From Lachnospiraceae bacterium (GTDB lineage: Bacteria; Bacillota; Clostridia; Lachnospirales; Lachnospiraceae), in assembly GCA_014804755.1 (NCBI GenBank), contig JAAUZE010000019.1:1-54328 (forward strand): a DNA stretch of 54,328 bases, in the 5' to 3' direction. The position numbers and the translations under genes were made by a program. The notes beneath the pieces were generated by a model that was not told the origin of the DNA, did not search any database, and was given only the letters and a program-made list of their open reading frames with translations. How positions within the stretch are numbered: position 1 is the stretch's first letter; each line of letters starts with the position of its first letter. Positions 32,865-41,218 of the stretch are shown here, piece by piece.

Positions 32865-33576
32865 AGTTTTCCCCCTCATACTTATATATTGCCTGGAGCA
32901 GCGCTTTTCTCCTATCCCTGCCCATTTCCAACAGCGTTCCATCTGTAAGGCAAATTTCCTGTCTGCCTATATCTTCGATGTACCTTGGGTTGACCAAATA
33001 ACTTTTATGGATGCGCAAGAAATGATGCTTTGACAACTCCTCTTCCATTACCCTCAAACTTCCATACTGCTTAATGACTTTTCCATCCGCCATCTGTATC
33101 GTCAGCAAATGTCCGCTGCATTCTATATACACAATATCCCTAATATAGACGGAACCACCTTTTAGTTCATAACAAGCCTTCTTAAATGTTGTTAATTCAA
33201 CATATTTTTGCAATGCCTTGTACATATCCTTTTCCAGCATGGATTTTCTTACAAACCACAGCGGCATGAATGTCTGAGCATCAAAGACAAAACTCTCATG
33301 GACCGAGATAAAAATAAGGCATGGCGTTCGCCTGTCCATGCTGATACGCTTTGCTAACTGGAACCCATTCATTCCCGGCATTTCAATATCAAGCAACACC
33401 AGATCAAATCGCTCCTTACCCATCTCCTCATACATTTTTTCTCCGTCCTGAAAGAGAAAACATTCTATCGGAATCGAGATTCCTATCCTTTTTGCACTAT
33501 CGCGTACTGCCTTTTCTATCAGTCTCAGATCTTCCTGCTTATCATCACAAATTCCTACTTGAAATATCCCCTTCAT
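32851..33576 (-). CDS. LytTR-family response regulator (AgrA-like)
   Basis: A 241-residue regulator. The receiver domain has acidic residues D11/D12, phospho-acceptor D63 in LVLLDIEMPGMNG and SVHESF as the switch region. The LytTR DNA-binding domain covers about 140-235 (IVYIECSGHLLTIQM, HHFLRIHKSYLVNPRYI, LEMGRDRRKALLQ). Such regulators bind paired direct repeats, and a fitting pair occurs before agrB. It begins a few bases after the small ribbon-helix-helix-like gene and overlaps the kinase gene. Confidence 0.92.
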   Translation of the reverse strand: MKGIFQVGICDDKQEDLRLIEKAVRDSAKRIGISIPIECFLFQDGEKMYEEMGKERFDLVLLDIEMPGMNGFQLAKRISMDRRTPCLIFISVHESFVFDAQTFMPLWFVRKSMLEKDMYKALQKYVELTTFKKACYELKGGSVYIRDIVYIECSGHLLTIQMADGKVIKQYGSLRVMEEELSKHHFLRIHKSYLVNPRYIEDIGRQEICLTDGTLLEMGRDRRKALLQAIYKYEGENYGVR

Positions 33577-33579
33577 TAT

Positions 33580-33780
33580 TCACCGTCCCACTTCCGGTTC
33601 CTCTGCTTTTGTTTCCTCCAAATCCATTTCCATGCAATTCTTACAGCATTGCAGCACAAGATGATTGAATGTCAGACCTTCTCTTTCACAAACGCTTTTC
33701 AGCCATTCATACAATACCGGGGTAAACCGCACTGTTACGCCAATGTTAGGATGCAAAAATGTTTTATCAATATGAAACAT
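33580..33780 (-). CDS. Small ribbon-helix-helix-like DNA-binding protein (putative)
   Basis: A 66-residue protein starting MFHIDKTFLHPNIGVTVRFT, followed by two helices (VLYEWLKSVCEREGL and FNHLVLQCCKNCMEM) and an acidic tail. A beta strand followed by two helices with T-V-R-F fits MetJ/Arc-type ribbon-helix-helix proteins. The ATG at 33780 has AGGAGGG six bases upstream; a longer start at 33822 lacks one. The gene stops 3 bp before the response regulator start. The 12-bp tandem repeats 80-140 bp upstream are a natural operator for it. Confidence 0.65.
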   Translation of the reverse strand: MFHIDKTFLHPNIGVTVRFTPVLYEWLKSVCEREGLTFNHLVLQCCKNCMEMDLEETKAEEPEVGR

Positions 33781-33860
33781 AAGTCCCTCCTGTTTTTCAT
33801 AATACACCATTAGTATATCCATTTTTATATCTACGTGTATATAACCGAATATCTACCTAG

Positions 33861-33920
33861 TATTAGTCATAATTTTAGTTATTATTATAGTTATTATTTT
33901 GGTTATAAATTAGGTTATGT
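33861..33920. repeat. Five tandem 12-bp repeats, operator or centromere-like site
   Basis: The core GT(T/C)AT recurs at 33866, 33878, 33890, 33902 and 33914, always 12 bp apart, within A/T-rich units of consensus TTTTAGTTATTA. Exact phasing and location between the partition genes and the small DNA-binding gene point to a protein-binding array: either the parC-like centromere bound by ParR or an operator for the ribbon-helix-helix protein. The rest of the 333-bp gap (33781-34113) holds the parMR terminator and no gene. Confidence 0.6.
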
Positions 33921-34033
33921 TTGTAAAAATGTATAATGAGAGAATTCATGCATCCTAGAATCCTGCAATTTTCTGCGACAGTCATATGCCTCACTGCATT
34001 TGCCATATACAGTACGCACTGCTATGGAACAAA

Positions 34034-34061
34034 TAAAAATGGCAGGCCCGAAAGCCTGCCA
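34034..34061 (-). terminator. Terminator of the parM-parR operon
   Basis: TGGCAGGC and GCCTGCCA (34040-34047 and 34054-34061) form an 8-bp perfect stem with a 6-nt loop; on the minus strand the stem is followed by TTTTTATTT. It lies about 50 bp after the parR stop. Confidence 0.75.
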
Positions 34062-34113
34062 GCACATATAAAATCAATTTGTTTTTCAAGACTAGTGATA
34101 CCGTTCGTTTCAC

Positions 34114-34524
34114 TCAGTTATTGCGAAATGCCGACATAGTATCGGCAATCATAGTCCATAAAGCCTCATCCATTTCCTTCTGATCCGATTCGGTATCATG
34201 CCTTTGCTCTGGTGGTTCTGCAGATTCTTGTTTCTTTTCTTTTACTTTTATGGGATCTGCTCTATTTATGGTATCCTGCTGCCCGCTATCCCTATTGCGC
34301 AAAATCTCCATTACGATATTCTCTATGGATGCCCTGTCTACTGTCTGTGTCTGGGGAATAGCCAACATCCCCGGATCGTTTGTATAATGCAGGACAGCAT
34401 TAACAATAAACTGCGCCTTGCTATGAGGACCTTGTTTCTCCAACAGGCGTATGACAGCATCATGAGCCGGGTCATTTTCATTGAATTTGATACTGAACCG
34501 CTCCCGATCTTTCTTTTCCCTCAT
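34114..34524 (-). CDS. parR: ParR-like centromere-binding partition protein
   Basis: A 136-residue protein. The N-terminal part, RERFSIKFNENDPAHDAVIRLLEKQGPHSKAQFI (given here as RERFSIKFNENDP and KAQFIVNAVLHY), is the ribbon-helix-helix type DNA-binding pattern of ParR/StbB proteins that adapt ParM filaments to plasmid DNA. The rest is charged and Gln/Asp-rich. The start at 34524 lies 5 bp after the parM stop with AGGTGA nearby. A longer form from 34584, preceded by GGAGG inside parM, is also possible. Confidence 0.75.
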   Translation of the reverse strand: MREKKDRERFSIKFNENDPAHDAVIRLLEKQGPHSKAQFIVNAVLHYTNDPGMLAIPQTQTVDRASIENIVMEILRNRDSGQQDTINRADPIKVKEKKQESAEPPEQRHDTESDQKEMDEALWTMIADTMSAFRNN

Positions 34525-34528
34525 AGGC

Positions 34529-35443
34529 TCACCTGTTTCTGGTTTCCATCCGGTAAAGAAACTCATACCCTTTTGCGTTGGCATTGATGTCCTCCACAAA
34601 CAGGGCGTTCCTTATCTTGCCTGAACCTTCAATCTGTCTCCTCAGCCGTATTGCCCCGCCTCCTACAAACACTACTTTGCCAGATGACAGATCCAGCATA
34701 CGCTCCCTCAGCCCGTTTGCAAGGTCATTGACAAAATTCCGGGCCATCTGCTCTACCAATAAAACTATATCAGGAGCATACAGACCGACTTTGCCCTCTA
34801 AAATACCGTCAATGTCTGTTTCATCCAGCAGAATATCAAACTCCGAGTTTGCTTTTTTGCGGATCTGGTTGTAAAGTACAATCACTCCGTTTTCCAGAGA
34901 GTCACATACTGCCAAATCCGCACGTCCGGACCGTATCATTAAGTAATCCGCCGTAAACCCCCCGATATCCACGATCAGCACTCTGGGGATGCCCATCAGC
35001 CTGTCCATCATGGTAGCTGCGGCAGCATAAGCCTGCGGGTAACAGCGCACATCATCAATATAGACCGCATGGGGCCTGTCCTTATAAGTAAATTTTACCA
35101 CACCACGGTCTGAAAAATACTGTATAAAAGCCTGATTCTGCGCCCCATAATGTGCCGGCGGAAGACCTACTGCAAGCTGGATACGCTGTGTATTGTCTCC
35201 ATATATCCCCCTGGCCTGAAGTTCCTGCGCAATCCCGAACAGGGTGAGGATAAAGAAACGGTCATCTTCCGTCTTATCCCTTTTGTATGGGATTCGCTGG
35301 TTTGACAGTGTATAATACCTGTTCTCGTACATCAGTACATCACTGCCAAAGGGCTTTGTGGTACTCTCCGCCAGCCCTGACACAAAGGGCGGACGGCAGA
35401 CAGTTTTCATCTGCTTGTTTCCATGATCAATTGCAATTAACAT
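34529..35443 (-). CDS. parM: ParM-like actin ATPase for plasmid segregation
   Basis: A 304-residue actin-fold protein. Phosphate-1 motif IAIDHGNKQMKT at 3-14, phosphate-2 motif VLIVDIGGFTADY at 155-167 and FVGGGAIRLRRQI near 260 identify the ParM/Alp group that polymerises to push plasmid copies apart. AAAGGAG precedes the ATG. It forms an operon with the ParR-like gene. Its presence indicates that this DNA is, or recently was, a low-copy extrachromosomal element. Confidence 0.88.
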   Translation of the reverse strand: MLIAIDHGNKQMKTVCRPPFVSGLAESTTKPFGSDVLMYENRYYTLSNQRIPYKRDKTEDDRFFILTLFGIAQELQARGIYGDNTQRIQLAVGLPPAHYGAQNQAFIQYFSDRGVVKFTYKDRPHAVYIDDVRCYPQAYAAAATMMDRLMGIPRVLIVDIGGFTADYLMIRSGRADLAVCDSLENGVIVLYNQIRKKANSEFDILLDETDIDGILEGKVGLYAPDIVLLVEQMARNFVNDLANGLRERMLDLSSGKVVFVGGGAIRLRRQIEGSGKIRNALFVEDINANAKGYEFLYRMETRNR

Positions 35444-35480
35444 AGTCTTTTGTCTCCTTTTTTAGCTTTATACCTATCCT

Positions 35481-35499
35481 TTACGCATGGATTACGCAT
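35481..35499. repeat. Paired TTACGCAT repeats upstream of parM
   Basis: TTACGCAT occurs at 35481-35488 and 35492-35499, 11 bp apart, about 40 bp upstream of the parM start. An 11-bp period is usual for ParR sites, so this may be a binding site for autoregulation or part of the centromere. Only two copies are present. Confidence 0.4.
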
Positions 35500-35527
35500 T
35501 TTTTCAACATACCGGGATAAAAAACCA

Positions 35528-35567
35528 AAAAAGCAGCAGACCACATTTCCATGATCTGCTGCTTTCC
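35528..35567 (-). terminator. Terminator after the Rpn-type nuclease gene
   Basis: AGCAGCAGA and TCTGCTGCT flank a 14-nt loop; on the minus strand the stem is followed by TTTTTTGGTTTTTTA. It lies 25 bp after the upstream stop codon. Confidence 0.8.
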
Positions 35568-35591
35568 TGTTTAACTGTTCCGTATTCTTGA

Positions 35592-36560
35592 CTATGCAAG
35601 GACAGGCTCCCATTTTTCTATGACAGCCTTTATTTCCTCAACACTCTTTTCAGCCACATCTGCTATCTGTTGTAATGTGTAGCCGTTCTTGTACATGTTG
35701 AGAATCATCTCGGCTTTTCCGATTGCTATACCATCTTCCTTGATACCTTGACTTAAATTACACATAACGCTAATATCCCTCCTTATGCTGCCCTCTACCG
35801 GAATATTGTACTCTTTCTCAATAATTGCTAACTTTTCATCCACCGAAAGCTGCTTTGACAGCAACGCTCCCAACAGGCGGTGCAGCTCATACTTATCATC
35901 ATGCTCCGGCAGTTCGTTTGACAATCCGATCAGGACGATATTCAGCAGGTCAAGCCTCCCTTTGCACTGATGATTCCCTATGAGCTTATCATATGCAAGA
36001 TGCACATAACCCATACTGTTTTCATCCTGATTCATACAAACCCAGATACTGAATACACGCCGGATGTCATTATAATTGGTATTGACAAAGTCCCTTTCTT
36101 TCTGTGAAGAAACAAGTCGGCTCACGTAAAAGACTGCCCTGTTCAGGATATCATACCCTGCCGGTTCGTCCTTTTGTGCCTCCACATTGATGATCATCTG
36201 CGACAGGCCGTCTTTCATGCGTACATAAAAAACGATGTCAAACCTTACAAGGCCCTCATTTATTTCTGCATTTTCAGAATTAAAACCGACAACTCTCTGT
36301 CCCTTTTGGGTTGTATCGTCTTTCGGGGAATTTGTCATGCCCGGATCTACCGGAACCACACCGATCAGCGGCTCTCCTTCAATATACTGCACAACATCCC
36401 CGGGATTCATACCCTTGAATTCATCCACCGTGTTCACAAGTATGTATGCCAAAATGTACTTGTGCCCCAGCAGGCGTTTTGCTTTTTCGTCATACTGGGC
36501 ATCTTTGTCTGACGCCCGTACCATATTCTTCATCTCTGTGTCCATGGATGTCATATCCAT
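35592..36560 (-). CDS. Rpn-family PD-(D/E)XK nuclease / transposase-like protein
   Basis: A 322-residue protein. Residues 25-270 show the Rpn/PDDEXK_2 pattern: conserved Asp at 108 in VRFDIVFYV, then E127 and Q129 in IINVEAQK, replacing the E-x-K of the fold with E-x-Q as is usual in this family. These proteins cleave DNA and promote RecA-independent recombination. A C-terminal helical segment (MILNMYKNGYTLQQIADV) is typical of Firmicutes members. It has its own promoter and terminator, so it is a self-contained cargo gene within the plasmid module. GGAGG lies eight bases before the ATG. Confidence 0.82.
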   Translation of the reverse strand: MDMTSMDTEMKNMVRASDKDAQYDEKAKRLLGHKYILAYILVNTVDEFKGMNPGDVVQYIEGEPLIGVVPVDPGMTNSPKDDTTQKGQRVVGFNSENAEINEGLVRFDIVFYVRMKDGLSQMIINVEAQKDEPAGYDILNRAVFYVSRLVSSQKERDFVNTNYNDIRRVFSIWVCMNQDENSMGYVHLAYDKLIGNHQCKGRLDLLNIVLIGLSNELPEHDDKYELHRLLGALLSKQLSVDEKLAIIEKEYNIPVEGSIRRDISVMCNLSQGIKEDGIAIGKAEMILNMYKNGYTLQQIADVAEKSVEEIKAVIEKWEPVLA

Positions 36561-36633
36561 CGGTCATTCCTCCTTCTGCATATCCATGTGAGAATCGTAT
36601 AGCCGATTACAAAAGGTATATGACCTCACATTT

Positions 36634-36662
36634 ATTATACCCCAGCTTTACTGCGGAATCAA
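36634..36662 (-). promoter_or_regulatory. Sigma-70-type promoter of the Rpn-type gene
   Basis: On the minus strand TTGATT (36662-36657) and TATAAT (36639-36634) are separated by exactly 17 bp, about 75 bp before the ATG at 36560. Confidence 0.7.
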
Positions 36663-36672
36663 CGAAATTTTA

Positions 36673-37296
36673 TCAGGTGTGCAGCCCATAGCAGGCGTTC
36701 TTCAGGTTCTCCTGCCCATGCAGGATGATCCCGCCGCAGACTCCGATTCCGCTTATACGCTCTTCCCGAAAGAAGAAACTGTACGGAACACAGCTGTCAT
36801 CCACTACCTGTATTCTTACTGCATCCGGCCACTGGAAATGGCGGTCAAGAAATTTGCCAAGTTTTCTGCGCATCCCTTTTCTCTGGGCTACCTTTTTGAG
36901 ATTACGGCGGCTGCTAAATTCTATTGCCGGCCTATGGCATTCAGGCAGGGACAGCCGCCGGCAGGTCGTTCCGCCTGACAAGCTGCTCTCCTCGACACAG
37001 CACAGGAAATCCTGATATATAAAGGAAAGCCGTTCCAGGCGTCCTGTCAGCTCGTTTCCGCTGCTGTTCAGCCAAGTGATCTCAATCTTCAAGACTTCCC
37101 CACCCTTCTGGTTCTTATGCAGATACAGCCTTGCATAAGAATAACCGTCGGCACTGATGGTACTCCCTTTTGTATTCAGTCCTTCCAGCTCCTTACGACA
37201 GAGCACAAACTGCCCTGACCTTCCATATTTTCTGGAATAGGTTCTCAGCGAGACAAATTCCCCATCCACAGAAATCTTTATCATGGTGCGCTCCAT
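36673..37296 (-). CDS. Unknown protein of the plasmid module
   Basis: A 207-residue soluble, basic protein. It begins MERTMIKISVDGEFVSLRTY, is beta-rich in the first 110 residues, then has a strongly basic helical patch (RRNLKKVAQRKGMRRKLGK) that could bind nucleic acid, and ends with beta strands. No family recognised. The gene sits 18 bp downstream of pcfJ-like and its stop lies just before the promoter of the next gene, so it ends the replication/PcfJ operon. An internal ATG at 37284 is an alternative start. Confidence 0.65.
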   Translation of the reverse strand: MERTMIKISVDGEFVSLRTYSRKYGRSGQFVLCRKELEGLNTKGSTISADGYSYARLYLHKNQKGGEVLKIEITWLNSSGNELTGRLERLSFIYQDFLCCVEESSLSGGTTCRRLSLPECHRPAIEFSSRRNLKKVAQRKGMRRKLGKFLDRHFQWPDAVRIQVVDDSCVPYSFFFREERISGIGVCGGIILHGQENLKNACYGLHT

Positions 37297-37314
37297 TCTT
37301 TTGTTCCTCCCTTC

Positions 37315-39495
37315 TTATGCCGCTTCCATCAGATCCTCTGTCAGGACATCCACTAACAGCCTGCCCGCCAGCTCGCCTGTATTGATGATAAGCTGCTGTT
37401 CCCGCATTTCCGCAAATTCCTGCTCACGCAGGCTGTGGCTGATTTCTGCAAGTTCCTTTTCCTCGCTGCTGATCCGCTTTGACACTTCCTTCTGCCATTT
37501 TTTCAGGAACTTCTTGGCATCTTCAATGTCTGCCTCCTGTCTGTCGTACATGGTACGCTTTTGGCGTACTGTACCGTCAGGCTCAATCTCAAGAGTATAA
37601 TAGGCTTTTTCCGGATTATCGTTACGGCGAAGGAACAGGATATAGCTTTCTTTACGCTCAATTCTCTCCCAGTAGCGGTCACTGCTTCCCACGCAATGAT
37701 GAAGGTTCTCACCTTCCCGCAGCACATCCTCAATACAATGCGGGCTTACCACTGAATAAACCTTATCGCTGTATTCATAAATATCCCTGATCGATTCATA
37801 TATCTGCTCCACATGCGGATAATTTTTCAGAATCTCACCTGCCTTTATCGCCAGCGATTTGCTGTGACACCTCTCTACCAACTCATCATGCCGCTTACGC
37901 AGTTTCCGAACCCGGTAGATAATGGCATCCTGTGTATCCATGTGGAAGCGCTCCGCCATTGCCAGGTAGTCGCTCCAGGTTGTCAGGACTTCTCCGCTTT
38001 TCATGCCATTCTCTTTCATCTGCCGTCTTACATAGTTATAAATCTGCACCATACTCATGCGGCTGCTGATGAATTTCAAGTCATCTGTAGTGATACCCTC
38101 CTGACAAAACCAACTGATCACATGATCGGGCAATGGCTTTCCCGTCATTTTTTCATATTGCAGCCATTTTAGAAACCTGCCGCCGCCATTACATCTGCGC
38201 AGTCTTGCAAGTTCCTGGGAATCTATGCCAAGCAGTTTCTTCAGGTCGCCAGACAGACGGTTCTTAAAGCACCCTTCAATGGTACATTTCCCATACATAA
38301 ATTCCCTTACCATAGTGCCGAGTCCTGCCTTTGCCAGACGTTCCAACTCCGGAATGCTTTTCCATACTACCAGATATTTTTCCGGGTCAATTTCCTTTGC
38401 CGCGGCAATCGCTTCCACCAGCCCGGTTTTGCGCAATTCCCGTTTTGCCAGGTTCGGCAGGGTCCGCCCATATACACGCCCTTCATAGGTACGATAATAG
38501 TAATAATACGACTGCGTATATGAGTTGCAAAGTTCTGTCTTAATCCATCTCATCCTTTCATGTTTATAATCACCCCAGTAATAAGCTCTCAGTGCATATC
38601 CATTCTTATCAAAAATAGCGCGTCTGACTTCTGTGAAATAGCATTCTGTATTACGATAATCCTCTTTCCGATAAACTCTTTCGCCTGTAAATTCACGGAT
38701 CATCACACCGTCTTCACAACGCTGTACCAGATACATACATGTCGTATCCGTTCTTACAGCACCAGCAGCCTTCCCCTCGGACTTAAAAGTAATTTTATGG
38801 CGGCAGCAAGGACAGGTTCCCTGCCGATTGTGTTTCGGGTGCCTGATTGGAACTTCCTTTTCACAATAAGTGCAATATCCCTCTGTGACCCCTTTACGGT
38901 CATAACGGTAAAAAATATAATTCTCCGGAATCCCGACCTTTGACACCCACTTCTTCCAGTCTTTAGGAAGTTCCGGGGTCTGCTCCATATCTAAATCCCA
39001 TGGATCTGTCTCCCGTTTATGGCGCTGTTTCAATTCATTCCTCCTGACCCTGAGCTGATAATCCAAAATCCCCTTATATCCCCCATTAGATACGCCAAGG
39101 TATCTCTTAATGGTCCGGGCACCTTCCGGATTGATCCACTTCTTTTTGGAATAAAGGAGATGTCTCGGCCACGGAAGCATATCCAGCTTTGCCGTCAGCC
39201 ACCGGTCCAGCCTCCTGTCATAAGTCAGGAATTCGCCTGTCTCCTTATTGATAAACAGTTCATAGGCGGGCATAACCGACTCCATCCGCATATATTCCGG
39301 CAGGAAAAAAGCCACCTTCAAAATCCCATTTAATACTTGACAGCGCATATAAAGCCCATACCCATAGCTTTCTACCCAGTAGGAATATAAGGATGTTCCC
39401 ACCCTCTCCCTGCTTATGGTATCAGCTGCTGCTATCTTCATCATCTTCTTCGTTGCTTTTAACGTCCGTAATTTACTCAATGCATCTTTTTTCAT
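37315..39495 (-). CDS. PcfJ-like protein of conjugative elements
   Basis: A 726-residue protein. Features of the PcfJ family are visible: a zinc-ribbon-like CTYCEKEVP...CPCCRHK in the first third, and in the last third the conserved NLHHCVGSSDRYWERI block followed by SYILFLRR and YYTLEIEPDGTVRQKR. PcfJ was first noted on the enterococcal pheromone plasmid pCF10 and is common on Firmicutes plasmids and ICEs. Its role is unknown. The start overlaps the upstream gene by 4 bp. Length is at the upper end for the family. Confidence 0.82.
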   Translation of the reverse strand: MKKDALSKLRTLKATKKMMKIAAADTISRERVGTSLYSYWVESYGYGLYMRCQVLNGILKVAFFLPEYMRMESVMPAYELFINKETGEFLTYDRRLDRWLTAKLDMLPWPRHLLYSKKKWINPEGARTIKRYLGVSNGGYKGILDYQLRVRRNELKQRHKRETDPWDLDMEQTPELPKDWKKWVSKVGIPENYIFYRYDRKGVTEGYCTYCEKEVPIRHPKHNRQGTCPCCRHKITFKSEGKAAGAVRTDTTCMYLVQRCEDGVMIREFTGERVYRKEDYRNTECYFTEVRRAIFDKNGYALRAYYWGDYKHERMRWIKTELCNSYTQSYYYYYRTYEGRVYGRTLPNLAKRELRKTGLVEAIAAAKEIDPEKYLVVWKSIPELERLAKAGLGTMVREFMYGKCTIEGCFKNRLSGDLKKLLGIDSQELARLRRCNGGGRFLKWLQYEKMTGKPLPDHVISWFCQEGITTDDLKFISSRMSMVQIYNYVRRQMKENGMKSGEVLTTWSDYLAMAERFHMDTQDAIIYRVRKLRKRHDELVERCHSKSLAIKAGEILKNYPHVEQIYESIRDIYEYSDKVYSVVSPHCIEDVLREGENLHHCVGSSDRYWERIERKESYILFLRRNDNPEKAYYTLEIEPDGTVRQKRTMYDRQEADIEDAKKFLKKWQKEVSKRISSEEKELAEISHSLREQEFAEMREQQLIINTGELAGRLLVDVLTEDLMEAA

Positions 39496-40040
39496 AAAAA
39501 TACAACCTGCCTTTCCTTTAAGTCTACGTCATACCATATATCCGGCATGATATTTACTCCATCCACAGAAGTAAGCGCAACCTGCCTTATTTCTCCCGTT
39601 TCCGCATCTTCCCTGGCTAATGCCAGAATATCTCCAACTTTTCCTTTCGCTACAGGGTCTGTCCCTCTCACAACTGCATATCCGCATCGCGCCTCTGCCC
39701 TGTCTTTATTTACATGACAGCTCCATTCCCGCAGAGGATGGTCTGCCATAAAGGCCAGACCATGCAGGAAAAACTCATTGCGGGTTAATTTTTTTAAGAC
39801 TGTCAGCTCTGTGCAGGAGATTTTCGAGTCATTATCATCCTCGTCAATATCTCCCCCTGCATTGACAATGTAATACTCTGAACTCTCCATATCCGAATAA
39901 TAGGTAAGGCAGTCCAATGGATTCTCAGCACAATGGAATCCATTCTCTCTGCAGTTTGCTTTATCCGTGCGGTTTAAGCCCCTTTTGAACTTATACCCCC
40001 GGCAGATAAGCCCCTGCCGAAACGCTTTATAAGCAATCAT
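39492..40040 (-). CDS. DUF7666-like protein
   Basis: A 182-residue protein with YKAFRQGLICRGYKFKRG, then FHCAENPLDCLTYY and YYIVNAGGDIDEDDNDSKISC. This pattern (fetch of a general K-G-F-xCRGYQF...GFHFCENPLD) is common in small proteins of plasmids and ICEs, often listed as DUF7666. No activity is established. It overlaps the PcfJ-like gene by 4 bp and follows the PcfK/AcrIIA9-like gene by 9 bp, so it belongs to the same operon. Confidence 0.65.
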   Translation of the reverse strand: MIAYKAFRQGLICRGYKFKRGLNRTDKANCRENGFHCAENPLDCLTYYSDMESSEYYIVNAGGDIDEDDNDSKISCTELTVLKKLTRNEFFLHGLAFMADHPLREWSCHVNKDRAEARCGYAVVRGTDPVAKGKVGDILALAREDAETGEIRQVALTSVDGVNIMPDIWYDVDLKERQVVFL

Positions 40041-40049
40041 CTTCTCCTC

Positions 40050-41126
40050 CTAACTCGCCTTATTTCCTTGCGACATCATATCCAACAGGGATAATTGCCC
40101 TGTCATCTGTGCCTCCTCTTTTTTCTCCTGCTCCGGTTTCTTTTCCTGAGTTTTCACTTTCTTCTCCTTTTTCTCCTGATTCTTCTTTGTGGCGGACTTT
40201 GCTCCGGATTTTCCCACATATGGCTTAGGAACAAATTTTTCTTCCTGCTCCTCATCCTCTTTCGCGGAAGGATCACGGAAATAATCTTCTGCCCACTGGT
40301 AGCACAGGTCATCGGGGATGTCACACCCATAACCCTGCTGCCCTGTTCCCGGCTTGATGCCTTCGGCTTTCATCTCATCCTGGACATAATCCCATGCCTT
40401 GCGGTTGATATACTGGAAACAGTGGATCATGCTCTTGCGGGGATCCATGGTCATCCTGGCAAATTCTACATCCTCCAGGCACAGGGTCTGGATGTACTCC
40501 GCCACACAGTCTTTCATGTTGCGCCGTGTGAGTTTTTCCGTATCAGTGCTTATGCGCTGCATGGATTTCCGCACGATTTCCTCCTCACTCATACAGGCAA
40601 GCTCTTCCTGCTGTTTCCGCAAAGCATCCTTTTTCGCCTGCTGCCTTGCCTCCCATTCCGCTTTCCGCTCTGCCTCAGCTGCTTCATGCTTGGCGCGCTT
40701 GGTTTCCTCATCATCCTCCGCATTGGCAGCGGACTCTGCCTCTGCTGTTTCCGGCTCCGCTGCCTGCCCGGTTTCTTCCATCTCCAGAGTTTCTTCCTGC
40801 TCTGAGGCATCCTCCGTTTCCGGAATTTCTGCCTGCGCCATGCCATCCTCCACTTCCGAGAATTCCGCCTTTCCAGAATCGTTCTCTTCCATTTCGGAAA
40901 CCATGTCCTGATACAGTCCCGAATCTCCGGTTTCCAAAACCTGCTCCGGTCCAACAGGAAGGGCAACAGCCTCCTCCATGTAGGCAGCCGGTTCATATCT
41001 TACTGCTGTCTCCTGATACGCTACAGAAGCAAAGCCATCCGCTCCCTGAACCTGATACCCCTCATCAAAAGGGTCCGTTTTCTCCAAAACCTGGAATCCT
41101 CCGTTATTATCCGTGTACATATCCAT
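40050..41126 (-). CDS. PcfK/AcrIIA9-like protein
   Basis: A 358-residue, very acidic protein. The N-terminal half is low complexity, rich in Glu/Ala (ETEDASEQEETLEMEETG). A conserved helical domain lies at about 190-295: RNMKDCVAEYIQTLCLED, MIHCFQYINRKAWDYV and DIPDDLCYQWAEDYF, the pattern of PcfK-type proteins to which the Cas9 inhibitor AcrIIA9 belongs. A Lys/Glu tail ends in GQLSLLDMM. The ATG at 41126 has GGAG eight bases upstream. Whether this copy inhibits Cas9 cannot be told from sequence. Proximity to PcfJ supports the PcfK relation. Confidence 0.65.
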   Translation of the reverse strand: MDMYTDNNGGFQVLEKTDPFDEGYQVQGADGFASVAYQETAVRYEPAAYMEEAVALPVGPEQVLETGDSGLYQDMVSEMEENDSGKAEFSEVEDGMAQAEIPETEDASEQEETLEMEETGQAAEPETAEAESAANAEDDEETKRAKHEAAEAERKAEWEARQQAKKDALRKQQEELACMSEEEIVRKSMQRISTDTEKLTRRNMKDCVAEYIQTLCLEDVEFARMTMDPRKSMIHCFQYINRKAWDYVQDEMKAEGIKPGTGQQGYGCDIPDDLCYQWAEDYFRDPSAKEDEEQEEKFVPKPYVGKSGAKSATKKNQEKKEKKVKTQEKKPEQEKKEEAQMTGQLSLLDMMSQGNKAS

Positions 41127-41148
41127 AATCAATCTCCTTTCAGAAAAG

Positions 41149-41181
41149 GGGCATGGAACAGTATCTCCCTGAACCATGCCC
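41149..41181 (-). terminator. Hairpin between primase and PcfK/AcrIIA9-like genes
   Basis: GGGCATGG and CCATGCCC form a perfect 8-bp stem with a 17-nt loop; on the minus strand the stem is followed by CCTTTTC. It lies in the 92-bp gap and may be a weak terminator or attenuator. Confidence 0.45.
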
Positions 41182-41218
41182 TTGTAAATGTATTGTGCCT
41201 CCATGCGGATGATCCGGC

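Noticed and set aside
33936-34139. 67-residue plus-strand frame next to the parMR terminator
   Set aside because: It runs through the terminator hairpin and lacks a ribosome site.
40095-40805. 236-residue plus-strand frame rich in Leu/Phe/Cys
   Set aside because: It is the mirror of the Glu/Lys-rich PcfK-like gene and not protein-like in its own right.
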